From Ruminococcus sp. UBA4275 (GTDB taxonomy: Bacteria; Bacillota; Clostridia; Oscillospirales; Ruminococcaceae): DNA of 11,767 nt. Location of the stretch: the NCBI GenBank assembly GCA_002395085.1, contig DGVV01000181.1:1-11767 (forward strand), read 5' to 3'. Within the stretch, counting starts at the first letter, position 1; every line of letters begins with the position of its first letter. The notes beneath the pieces were generated by a model that worked only from the letters and a program-made list of their open reading frames with translations, was not told where the DNA came from and made no database searches. The translations under genes were made by a program, and so were the position numbers. Positions 6,381 through 11,767 of the stretch are shown in pieces.

Positions 6381-6713
6381 ATGAAACTGGTCTTTGCAGT
6401 CGTCAACGGCGATGACAGCCCCGCAGTCTCCAAGGCGCTTTCCAAAAGCGGCTTCCGCGCTACGAAACTCGCATCTTCCGGCAGCTTCCTCAGCTCCGGT
6501 AATACGACCTTTCTGATCTGCGTGGAAGAAGATCAGGTCGATGCTGTCATCGGCATTGTGCAGCAGAAATGTCACCACCGCAAACAGTTCGTCCCCTCCA
6601 CGCCGTCCTACGGTTCGCCTGTCACAGGTCAGGTGCCGACTATGCCGCTGGAAATTCCCGTCGGCGGTGCAACGGTGTTCGTGACGAATATCGAGCGGTT
6701 CGAGAAGCTGTGA
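6381..6713 (+). CDS. darA: Cyclic di-AMP receptor, PII-like (DarA/PstA)
   Basis: This 110-residue PII-like protein is expected to form trimers that bind cyclic di-AMP, a second messenger of osmotic and cell-wall homeostasis. It starts with MKLVFAVVN and has the ligand-loop region TKLASSGSFLSSGNTT (28-43) with the conserved GNTT. The C-terminal strand VGGATVFVTN is at 94-103. The length fits the family. The frame is open from 6264, but the family start and the GAGGT at 6366-6370 indicate the ATG at 6381. The stop overlaps the GTG start of holB (GTGA). The linkage to holB and ricT matches the Bacillus order, except that no yaaR-like gene lies between. Confidence 0.94.
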   Translation: MKLVFAVVNGDDSPAVSKALSKSGFRATKLASSGSFLSSGNTTFLICVEEDQVDAVIGIVQQKCHHRKQFVPSTPSYGSPVTGQVPTMPLEIPVGGATVFVTNIERFEKL

Positions 6714-7699
6714 ACGACCACACCGGGACGCCGGAAATCGCCGGCAATGCCCAGCTTCTGCGCGATTTGCAGCATATCCGGCGCAGCGGCCATCTCCCGC
6801 ATGCGCTGCTGCTGCACGGCGAACGCGGCTGCGGCAAAAAACTGATCGCAGACTGGTTTGTACGGCTCGCACTCTGTGAACATCCGGAAAACGCCCCCTG
6901 CGGCGAATGCCGGAACTGCCGCCTCGTGCGGGATCATGCGCACCCCGATGTGCTGTATGCGGAACATTCCGGCAAGCGCATGGGATTCTCGGTCGAAACC
7001 GTCCGCATGATTCGTGCGGAAGCTGCAATCCTCCCGAATAACGGCGACCTGCGCATCTTCCTTTTCACAGATGCCGACGGTATGAGCATTCAGGCGCAGA
7101 ATGCCTTGCTCAAATCCGTCGAAGAACCGCCTCCGCACGCGCTCTTTCTCTTTACGGCGGAGACACTCGGTTCGCTGCTGCCGACTTTGCTTTCCCGTAT
7201 GACCGCAAAGGCGGTTTTTCCCGTTCAGGCAGACGAATGCATCCGTTCGCTCACAGCGCGCGGATATGCACAGTCTGATGCCGAAAATGCTGCTGCCCGA
7301 TTCGGCGGGAACATCGGCAAATGCCTCGCCTATCTCTCGGATGAGACCACCCGGAAAGCAGCGGAAACCGCTGCCGCCCTGACCGCTGCCCTCGCAGCAC
7401 AAAATGAATACGACGTCCTGCGGCTGCTGACCTCAGCGGCGGCAGATAAGGATCAACTGCACAGAACACTGGAACTCCTCGATGCGCAGCTTCGAGATGC
7501 TGCGGTGCTTGCCCTCACAGACAGCCCCGTCCGGCTGGGCTGCGATGCGGCTGCCGCTCAGGCACTCGCGCTCCGGCTGACTCCCCGCCGCGCCCTAAAA
7601 ATGCACGGCGCTGTCTCAGAAGCTTTTGCCGATCTCGACAGCAATGTCGGCGGTGTTCTCACCGTGACGGCCCTCTGCGCTGCCCTCATGAGCTGCTGA
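6710..7699 (+). CDS. holB: DNA polymerase III clamp-loader delta' subunit
   Basis: This 329-residue subunit of the clamp loader helps place the sliding clamp on DNA. The AAA+ core has a modified Walker A GERGCGKK (37-44). A four-cysteine zinc module follows: C56, C64, C67 and C70 (spacing x7, x2, x2). The conserved NALLKSVEEPP is at 131-141 and LLSR at 160-163, where delta' proteins carry the SRC-type region. The C-terminal half is helical, as expected for the collar. The frame is open from 6569, but the first 47 codons overlap darA. The GTG at 6710 overlaps the darA stop and gives a family-typical length. No strong ribosome site is present, so the gene probably relies on coupling. Confidence 0.92.
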   Translation: MNDHTGTPEIAGNAQLLRDLQHIRRSGHLPHALLLHGERGCGKKLIADWFVRLALCEHPENAPCGECRNCRLVRDHAHPDVLYAEHSGKRMGFSVETVRMIRAEAAILPNNGDLRIFLFTDADGMSIQAQNALLKSVEEPPPHALFLFTAETLGSLLPTLLSRMTAKAVFPVQADECIRSLTARGYAQSDAENAAARFGGNIGKCLAYLSDETTRKAAETAAALTAALAAQNEYDVLRLLTSAAADKDQLHRTLELLDAQLRDAAVLALTDSPVRLGCDAAAAQALALRLTPRRALKMHGAVSEAFADLDSNVGGVLTVTALCAALMSC

Positions 7700-7751
7700 C
7701 GGACACGCCCATATTCTGTGCGCAAAAAATTCAAGTATGGATGGAAATAAC

Positions 7752-9182
7752 ATGATCGAAGTGATTGGTGTAAAATTCAAAAGCGGCGGCAAAATGTATT
7801 ATTTTGCGCCGGGCGACTTCAATCCCGCAGAAGGCAGCTATGTCGTCGTTGAGACGGCACGCGGTCAGGAATGCGGTGAGGTCGCGGCGCGGCGTCATGC
7901 CGTGCAGGATGACAGCATCACAGCACCGCTCAAGCCCATTATCCGCCTCGCAAATGCAGAGGATCTGGAACAGCTTGAACGCAATCGCGCTTATATGGCG
8001 GATGCCTTCCGCGTTTGTCAGGAGCGCATTGATGCGCGCTCGCTGCCGATGCGTCTCGTCGATGTCGAAGTCGGCTTCGACAGCAATAAGCTGATCTTCT
8101 ATTTCACTGCGGAATCGCGCGTCGATTTCCGGGAACTCGTCAAGGATCTCGCAAATGCCTTCCATGTCCGCATTGAACTGCGGCAGATCGGTGACCGCGA
8201 TGAGGCAAAATTGCTCGGCGGTCTCGGCATCTGCGGCAGAGAATTCTGCTGCAAAGGCTACCTCAGCAACTTCCAGCCCATCTCCATCAAAATGGCGAAG
8301 GAACAGGGACTTGCGCTGAATCCTTCCAAAATCTCCGGTGCTTGCGGCAGACTTATGTGCTGCCTGCGCTACGAAAGCCCCGTCTATGAGGAACTCATCA
8401 AGCTGACACCCAAAACCGGTTCGACGGTGCTGCTGCCGGGTGAACCGCCTGTCCGCGCTTATGTCATGGAGGCAAATCTCGTCACCGGCAACCTGCGCGT
8501 CAAGCCCGAAAATTCTGATATGCCGATTACGGTTCACCGCGACAGCGTCGAACGGCTGACCGATACCAGCCGCCGCATGACGAAAGAGGATCTCCGTGAC
8601 CGCCGCGGCGCTGCGGCACGTCCCGCAGCAGGCAGCGGAAAACCTCAGCCCGCTGCACAGAATCCCGCTGAGAGCGGCAAGGAAAAAGAACAGAAGCCCG
8701 CTGCACCGCATAAGCAGCAGAAACCGCGTCCGCAGAAACAGCAGGCACAGCGTCCGGAAAATGAGCAGAAGCAGCATCCGCAGACAGCCCCTGCACAAAA
8801 ATCTGCTGCGGAACATCCCCAGCCCGCTGCGCCGCAAAATCAGCCCGCCGCTTCGCTCTATGAGGAATTCGGTGAGACCCGCAAGAGCCGTCCGCAGACG
8901 CCTGCCCCTGCTCCGCAGAAACCGCTGCGTCCCGCCGCCCCTGCCGACGATTTCCTCGATTTTACGGAGCATCGCGCCGCTGTGGAGCATCCCGAACGCG
9001 CCGCTGAACAGCAGGCTGCTGCCCCGCGCAAAGAACATCCGCAGCACCGTGAAGGCGGCAATCGCCGTCCGTATCAGAATCGCCGCGGTCAGCAGAATAA
9101 TCGCCGCCCGCATGACCACAACCGTCCGAACGGCGGCAATCCCTCTGCGCAGAAGCCCGAAGGCGGTCAGGCAAACAGCTAA
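7752..9182 (+). CDS. ricT: RicT/YaaT-like PSP1-domain protein with long disordered tail
   Basis: This 476-residue protein has an N-terminal PSP1 domain (about 1-275). In Bacillus the homologue RicT (YaaT) forms a complex with RicA and RicF that guides RNase Y in mRNA processing and affects sporulation and competence. The cysteine clusters CGREFCC (C161, C166, C167) and CGRLMCC (C198, C203, C204) match the conserved Cys set linked to iron-sulfur binding. The tail (about 285-476) is Pro/Ala/Gln/Lys/Arg-rich, with a short motif DDFLDFTEH and an Arg/Asn/Gly-rich end, and probably stays disordered. An ATG at 7737 is possible, but the one at 7752 has a GGA box 6 bases upstream and matches the family start (MIEVIGVKFK). 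It lies 52 bases after holB in the same operon. Confidence 0.9.
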   Translation: MIEVIGVKFKSGGKMYYFAPGDFNPAEGSYVVVETARGQECGEVAARRHAVQDDSITAPLKPIIRLANAEDLEQLERNRAYMADAFRVCQERIDARSLPMRLVDVEVGFDSNKLIFYFTAESRVDFRELVKDLANAFHVRIELRQIGDRDEAKLLGGLGICGREFCCKGYLSNFQPISIKMAKEQGLALNPSKISGACGRLMCCLRYESPVYEELIKLTPKTGSTVLLPGEPPVRAYVMEANLVTGNLRVKPENSDMPITVHRDSVERLTDTSRRMTKEDLRDRRGAAARPAAGSGKPQPAAQNPAESGKEKEQKPAAPHKQQKPRPQKQQAQRPENEQKQHPQTAPAQKSAAEHPQPAAPQNQPAASLYEEFGETRKSRPQTPAPAPQKPLRPAAPADDFLDFTEHRAAVEHPERAAEQQAAAPRKEHPQHREGGNRRPYQNRRGQQNNRRPHDHNRPNGGNPSAQKPEGGQANS

Positions 9183-9189
9183 TACTGCA

Positions 9190-9228
9190 AATCCCCTCCC
9201 CGATTCAGCATCGGGAAGGGGATTTTTT
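9190..9228 (+). terminator. Terminator of the darA-holB-ricT operon
   Basis: AATCCCCT (9190-9197) pairs with AGGGGATT (9217-9224). After one mismatch, CCCGAT pairs with ATCGGG around a 5-base loop, and six Ts run from 9223 to 9228. The last T belongs to the stop of the convergent gene. The minus side lacks a clear T-run. Confidence 0.92.
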
Positions 9229-10325
9229 CATTCTTCCGGTTCTGCTTCCGCAGCGGGTTCCTCCTCCGGCTCGGCTTCCGCCTCAACCGCAGTGGTCTCT
9301 ACTGTGCGTGCATAGGGGTCAAGCTCCGCCGTCACGTAAAATCCGAAACGGTTGCTGCCCGAAATCGCGTAGTGCAGACGTGACGGAATCGGCACGCTGA
9401 CTACATCTGCACCGCTCTCCGGATCTGCCGGCACAAAATATACCTCGTATTCCTTGCCGCGGTGATCTTCCATCAGCAGATGCGGCCCGTCAAACGGGTA
9501 ATTCTCCAGAAGCTGCACATATTCATTCAGCGTCAGATCATGGTCGCGCATATACCGTGCGTGCGGTACGCCCACATAACGCAGAATCGCTGTCTGATTC
9601 CTGACGCGGGTGATGTCTTCCTTATCCGCCGGATAACGCTGGATAAAGCCGTAATCCGAACAGTGATTCAGCACCCATGCGTAGTCCTCTTCGCCTGTGA
9701 ACTGCATGAATCCGCCGCCGGTATAAATCATCAGCTCCAGAGACAAGCCCGATTCGTATTCACTTGCACCCGGAATCGCGTAAAGATCCGATGAATTGCC
9801 GCCTGTGCGCTGCAAATCACGCTCGTAAAGCTCCTGCTGCTCGGCGTAAGAACGGTAACCGGTCGCAATCATCAGATCCTGATGACCGGTCGCATCGAAA
9901 AAGCCCTTCGCAAGCGAATTCATCGCGTCCATCGCCTGCTTTTGCAGCCGGATGTACACATCCCCCACGGAGAGATACTCGTTCTTCGATTCCGCCACAT
10001 TCACCAGACCAAGCTCCTGATCTTCAATCGGATACTCCGGCGTGACCAGCACCAGCGTTCCGCGGGACATATCCGACTGGAACACATCACGGCTCTCATA
10101 CATGATGCGGTTGGGGTCTGCGGTGGTTTCGGTTTCGCTCGGCAACTGCAATTCTGCTGCGCTCCGCTCGTCTTCTGTCAATTCAAGCGAGTGCATCCCG
10201 CTGCGCACATAGCGAACAGCATAGGCAAAGCCGGCGACAAGCGCCAGTGCAAGCACTCCTGCGATCAAACCCTTGGGCGATTTGCGCAGTTCCTTTCCGC
10301 TGGAACGATATTCAGCCATAGTCAT
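9228..10325 (-). CDS. Membrane-anchored VanY/M15B-like protein, probably inactive
   Basis: This 365-residue protein has a basic N-terminus, one membrane helix (about 19-38) and an external part. Residues 150-260 resemble VanY-type D-Ala-D-Ala carboxypeptidases: ATGYRSYAEQQELY (154-167), AIPGASEYESGLSLEL (183-198) and LRYVGVPHARYM (248-259). Active members have SEHQxGxAxD and ExWHxRYVG. Here the His ligand is Y190, the Asp ligand is E197, and the last motif reads Q244-T-A-I247-L-R-Y, so the catalytic Glu and second His also appear lost. It may bind peptidoglycan or act as a scaffold rather than cut. A further domain (about 285-340) and an acidic Glu/Ala/Pro tail (345-365) follow. I chose the ATG at 10325 over one at 10319 because of leader geometry. 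The frame upstream to 10565 crosses the promoter. Confidence 0.85.
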   Translation of the reverse strand: MTMAEYRSSGKELRKSPKGLIAGVLALALVAGFAYAVRYVRSGMHSLELTEDERSAAELQLPSETETTADPNRIMYESRDVFQSDMSRGTLVLVTPEYPIEDQELGLVNVAESKNEYLSVGDVYIRLQKQAMDAMNSLAKGFFDATGHQDLMIATGYRSYAEQQELYERDLQRTGGNSSDLYAIPGASEYESGLSLELMIYTGGGFMQFTGEEDYAWVLNHCSDYGFIQRYPADKEDITRVRNQTAILRYVGVPHARYMRDHDLTLNEYVQLLENYPFDGPHLLMEDHRGKEYEVYFVPADPESGADVVSVPIPSRLHYAISGSNRFGFYVTAELDPYARTVETTAVEAEAEPEEEPAAEAEPEE

Positions 10326-10358
10326 TTTTTGCGTACCGCCTGCGATACGCGCTCCTTT
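10326..10358 (-). promoter_or_regulatory. Hairpin lying exactly between Shine-Dalgarno and start codon
   Basis: AAAGGAG (10358-10352) is 26 bases from the ATG at 10325, normally too far. Between them bases 10350-10331 form an 8-bp stem with a CAGG tetraloop: GCGTATCG pairs with CGGTACGC in RNA, with one U-G wobble. Folding removes 20 bases and leaves an effective spacing of 6. The start of translation therefore probably depends on this fold. Confidence 0.65.
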
Positions 10359-10367
10359 CTGTTTGAT

Positions 10368-10382
10368 GCCGCACCGCGCGGC
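10368..10382 (-). promoter_or_regulatory. Small second hairpin in the same leader
   Basis: GCCGC and GCGGC pair around a 5-base loop, about 10 bases before the ribosome site of the VanY-like gene. It is short and could be chance in GC-rich sequence. Confidence 0.3.
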
Positions 10383-10400
10383 TTCCTCTGTCTTATCTCT

Positions 10401-10429
10401 ATTATACCATATTATCAGGAAAAGTGCAA
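10401..10429 (-). promoter_or_regulatory. Promoter of the VanY-like gene
   Basis: On the minus strand: TTGCAC (10429-10424), a 17-base spacer and a perfect TATAAT (10406-10401). Transcription would start near 10394 and give a leader of about 70 bases. Confidence 0.82.
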
Positions 10430-10471
10430 TGGGTGCAGAGCGAAAATGCGGCACTGTTTCCCGCTTAGGAG

Positions 10472-10504
10472 AAAAACAGAGGCCGGCACGCCGCCTTGCC
10501 GGCC
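10472..10504 (-). terminator. Terminator-like hairpin with no visible upstream gene
   Basis: GGCCGGC (10481-10487) and GCCGGCC (10498-10504) form a strong 7-bp GC stem. On the minus strand it is followed by TCTG and five Ts (10476-10472); on the plus strand only a weak T-rich stretch follows. The gap between the VanY-like promoter and the next gene (10430-10602) holds no other gene I can support. Confidence 0.5.
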
Positions 10505-10602
10505 ATTTTCTGTGTGCTTTCATTTGTTGATGATCTTGCATTCCCTGTTCAGATGCGCTCGCCAAATCCTAAAAACTTCTACCCATTTCTTGCGATTTTG
10601 AA

Positions 10603-10631
10603 TTTACATTCCCCATAATTTGTGATATAAT
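10603..10631 (+). promoter_or_regulatory. Promoter of the zinc-ribbon gene
   Basis: TTTACA (10603-10608), a 17-base spacer and a perfect TATAAT (10626-10631) in an AT-rich stretch. The start site near 10638 gives a leader of about 45 bases. Confidence 0.78.
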
Positions 10632-10683
10632 TAAACCAGTATTTTTCGATTCTACGCCTAATTTCAGAAAATGAGGTGATTTT

Positions 10684-10905
10684 ATGCGTTGCCCGCACTG
10701 CGGCGAACCGCTCCAGAGTAAACACAGCTTTTGTGTCATCTGCGGCGGCGACCTCCTGAATGCCCGACCGGAAAACCCCGTCAGAAACGCTGTCTCCCAG
10801 ATTCAGTCTGTCCTGACCGCTCCCGTCATCCCGCACAGACGGGCCGCTGCATCCGCAATCCCCGCTGCTGCTGCAAAATCACCTTTCCACAACAGCGAAA
10901 AATAA
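10684..10905 (+). CDS. Small zinc-ribbon protein
   Basis: This 73-residue protein has an N-terminal zinc-ribbon knuckle pair: CPHC (C3, C6) and CVIC (C17, C20), ten residues apart, followed by GGDL. The rest (about 28-73) is Ala/Pro/Ser-rich, with no membrane segment, and is probably disordered. GAGGTGA at 10673-10679 and a good promoter upstream support a real gene despite its length. Such knuckles often start longer membrane proteins in Firmicutes; here the frame simply ends, so this is either a genuine microprotein or a shortened relative. The function is unknown. Confidence 0.72.
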   Translation: MRCPHCGEPLQSKHSFCVICGGDLLNARPENPVRNAVSQIQSVLTAPVIPHRRAAASAIPAAAAKSPFHNSEK

Positions 10906-10942
10906 CCTGTCTGCACTTCTTTGTCATGCGCCCGCGAAAACT

Positions 10943-11000
10943 GTGAATTTTGTGTGAAATTTCCATGAAAATTTCGTCATTATTCACAAGTGCTTTTTTT
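10943..11000 (+). terminator. Possible AT-rich terminator between the zinc-ribbon gene and mscL
   Basis: GTGAAT (10943-10948) can pair with ATTCAC (10982-10987). Inside, GAAATTT (10956-10962) pairs with AAATTTC (10969-10975), and seven Ts follow at 10994-11000. The stems are AT-rich and interrupted, so termination would be weak. Confidence 0.35.
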
Positions 11001-11009
11001 CTGCAAGTG

Positions 11010-11018
11010 TGGTATAAT
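11010..11018 (+). promoter_or_regulatory. Extended -10 promoter of mscL
   Basis: TGG followed by TATAAT (11013-11018) makes an extended -10. No good -35 box lies at the usual distance; that place holds the T-tract ending at 11000. The start site would be near 11025, about 44 bases before the ATG. Confidence 0.65.
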
Positions 11019-11068
11019 AATACTAGACTAATGCGGCAAAAGTCGCAGTATGAAAGGATGTATTCAAA

Positions 11069-11491
11069 ATGGGCGCAAAAGAAAAGGGAAAAAGCTTTCT
11101 CACAGAATTCAAGGAGTTTGCTCTGAAGGGCAATGTCATGGACATGGCAGTCGGTGTGATCATCGGTGCTGCATTCGGCAACATCGTCACCGCTCTGACT
11201 GACAGCTTCATCAATCCGCTGATTCAGGCTATTACCGGCAAATCCGGCGAGGAAGGCGTGCAGGTTGGCGGTTCGTTCACTGTGAACGGCGCTGTCTTCA
11301 ACTACGGCGCTTTCATCTCCGCTGTCATCAACTTCCTCATCATCGCACTCATCCTGTTCTGCCTCATCAAGGCGGTCAACAAGGCAATGTCGATCGGCAA
11401 GAAGGAAGAGGAGAAGCCCGCTGAGCCGCCGAAGCCCTCCAATGAGGAAATCCTCCTCACCGAGATTCGCGACGCTCTCGTCAAGAAATAA
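11069..11491 (+). CDS. mscL: Large-conductance mechanosensitive channel
   Basis: This 140-residue channel protein forms a homo-pentamer that opens under membrane tension and releases solutes during hypo-osmotic shock. The N-terminal amphipathic helix runs to about 20. TM1 with the pore-lining signature VMDMAVGVIIGAAFGNIV is at about 23-40. A periplasmic loop (about 55-80) follows, then TM2 (about 80-102) with FISAVINFLIIALILFCLI, then a charged Glu/Lys/Pro linker and the C-terminal helix NEEILLTEIRDALVKK. The length is normal. AAAGGA lies about 10 bases before the ATG. It is monocistronic, with its own promoter and a strong terminator. Confidence 0.97.
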   Translation: MGAKEKGKSFLTEFKEFALKGNVMDMAVGVIIGAAFGNIVTALTDSFINPLIQAITGKSGEEGVQVGGSFTVNGAVFNYGAFISAVINFLIIALILFCLIKAVNKAMSIGKKEEEKPAEPPKPSNEEILLTEIRDALVKK

Positions 11492-11510
11492 TCTCTTACT
11501 TATGTTACAA

Positions 11511-11548
11511 AAAGCAGCATCACCGGAAACGGCGATGCTGCTTTTTTT
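11511..11548 (+). terminator. Terminator of mscL
   Basis: AAAGCAGCATC (11511-11521) pairs with GATGCTGCTTT (11534-11544). After one mismatch CCG pairs with CGG around a GAAA tetraloop, and seven Ts run from 11542 to 11548. The A-run upstream makes it likely to work on both strands. Confidence 0.93.
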
Positions 11549-11664
11549 ATGGATTCATAAAGTTTCAGGCGGTATCTGTAACAAAAGGATGGTTTATATT
11601 TTATTTGGGCTAATAACAATTTAAGTGGTTTTCAGCTGATCTTATTTGTAATATAAAATAAGGA
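11549..11664. other. AT-rich intergenic stretch without a supported gene
   Basis: The base composition falls sharply compared with the GC-rich genes. A small hairpin, CTTATTT (11641-11647) with AAATAAG (11656-11662), sits at its right edge beside the repeat. I see no coding frame with a ribosome site here. Confidence 0.5.
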
Positions 11665-11767
11665 ATCGCTGCGCGATGCTATTTTGGAATGGGCGCCTCT
11701 ATCAGGTCAGCGCGCTGACCGAAGGCGCACCAAGCCCCCGAACTCTTGATACGCTTAGAGAGTTTCG
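11659..11767 (+). repeat. Structured repeat, right copy (runs off the window)
   Basis: It begins with AAGGA and the 13-base hairpin core ATCGCTGCGCGAT (11665-11677), which matches the left-end copy in inverted orientation. A nested palindrome follows: GCGCCT (11693-11698) with AGGCGC (11723-11728) around the perfect 16-base palindrome at 11705-11720. A third hairpin is AACTCT with AGAGTT near the end. A frame from ATG 11676 stays open to the edge (about 30 codons, including QVSALTEGAPSPRTLDTL), but with a poor ribosome site. It may be the edge of a mobile or dispersed element, or a partial gene. Confidence 0.45.

Noticed and set aside
7731..9119. A 462-codon open frame on the minus strand
   Set aside because: It is antisense to ricT, which has clear PSP1 motifs. 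The translated protein is low-complexity Arg/Leu/Cys and lacks a ribosome site.
10326..10565. Upstream extension of the VanY-like frame by 80 codons
   Set aside because: It would cross the strong promoter at 10401-10429 and the orphan hairpin, and its translation shows no signal or domain.
1..11767. CRISPR array, tRNA, rRNA, prophage or toxin-antitoxin system
   Set aside because: I saw no regularly spaced repeats, no cloverleaf-like sequence and no phage or toxin-antitoxin proteins. All substantial frames are explained by the genes listed.

Overview
The window looks like chromosomal core sequence from a GC-rich, spore-forming Clostridia relative, most likely Ruminococcus/Oscillospiraceae-like. 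This rests on the germination protease Gpr beside rpsT, a DUF421-DUF4363 pair, a darA-holB-ricT cluster as in Bacillus/Clostridia, strong AGGAGG-type ribosome sites, and vegetative promoters with TATAAT and 17-base spacers. The genus is an inference. There are no rRNA or tRNA genes, no CRISPR array and no recognisable transposase.

Layout from left to right. (1) 1-127: a short repeat, a perfect 10-bp inverted repeat and an extended -10 promoter. (2) 128-1788 (+): an OmpR-type response regulator and a histidine kinase with an ATGA overlap, closed by a strong terminator. (3) 1902-3643 (-): an ECF-type sigma factor and a GTGA-overlapping single-pass membrane protein, probably its anti-sigma factor. 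(4) 3705-4219 (-): rpsT (S20) with promoter, long structured leader and terminator. (5) 4288-6222 (+): gpr, a DUF421 membrane protein and a DUF4363 protein, probably one sporulation operon. (6) 6264-9228 (+): promoter, structured leader, darA (c-di-AMP receptor), holB (clamp loader delta') and ricT with a long disordered tail, then a terminator. (7) 9228-10429 (-): a membrane-anchored VanY/M15-like protein whose zinc ligands and catalytic Glu appear to be lost; its leader has a hairpin exactly between the Shine-Dalgarno sequence and the start. (8) 10603-11548 (+): a 73-residue zinc-ribbon protein and mscL. (9) 11549-11767: AT-rich sequence leading into a structured repeat whose core matches, in inverted orientation, the first ~40 bases of the window.

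Functionally the region mixes housekeeping genes (S20, delta'), sporulation (Gpr, DUF421), signalling (two-component pair, sigma/anti-sigma pair, c-di-AMP receptor), RNA processing (RicT) and osmotic safety (MscL). No single obvious new system dominates. The points most worth a second look are the apparent VanY pseudoenzyme with its leader hairpin, the darA leader with two mutually exclusive pairings, the RicT tail, and the repeat family at the two ends.
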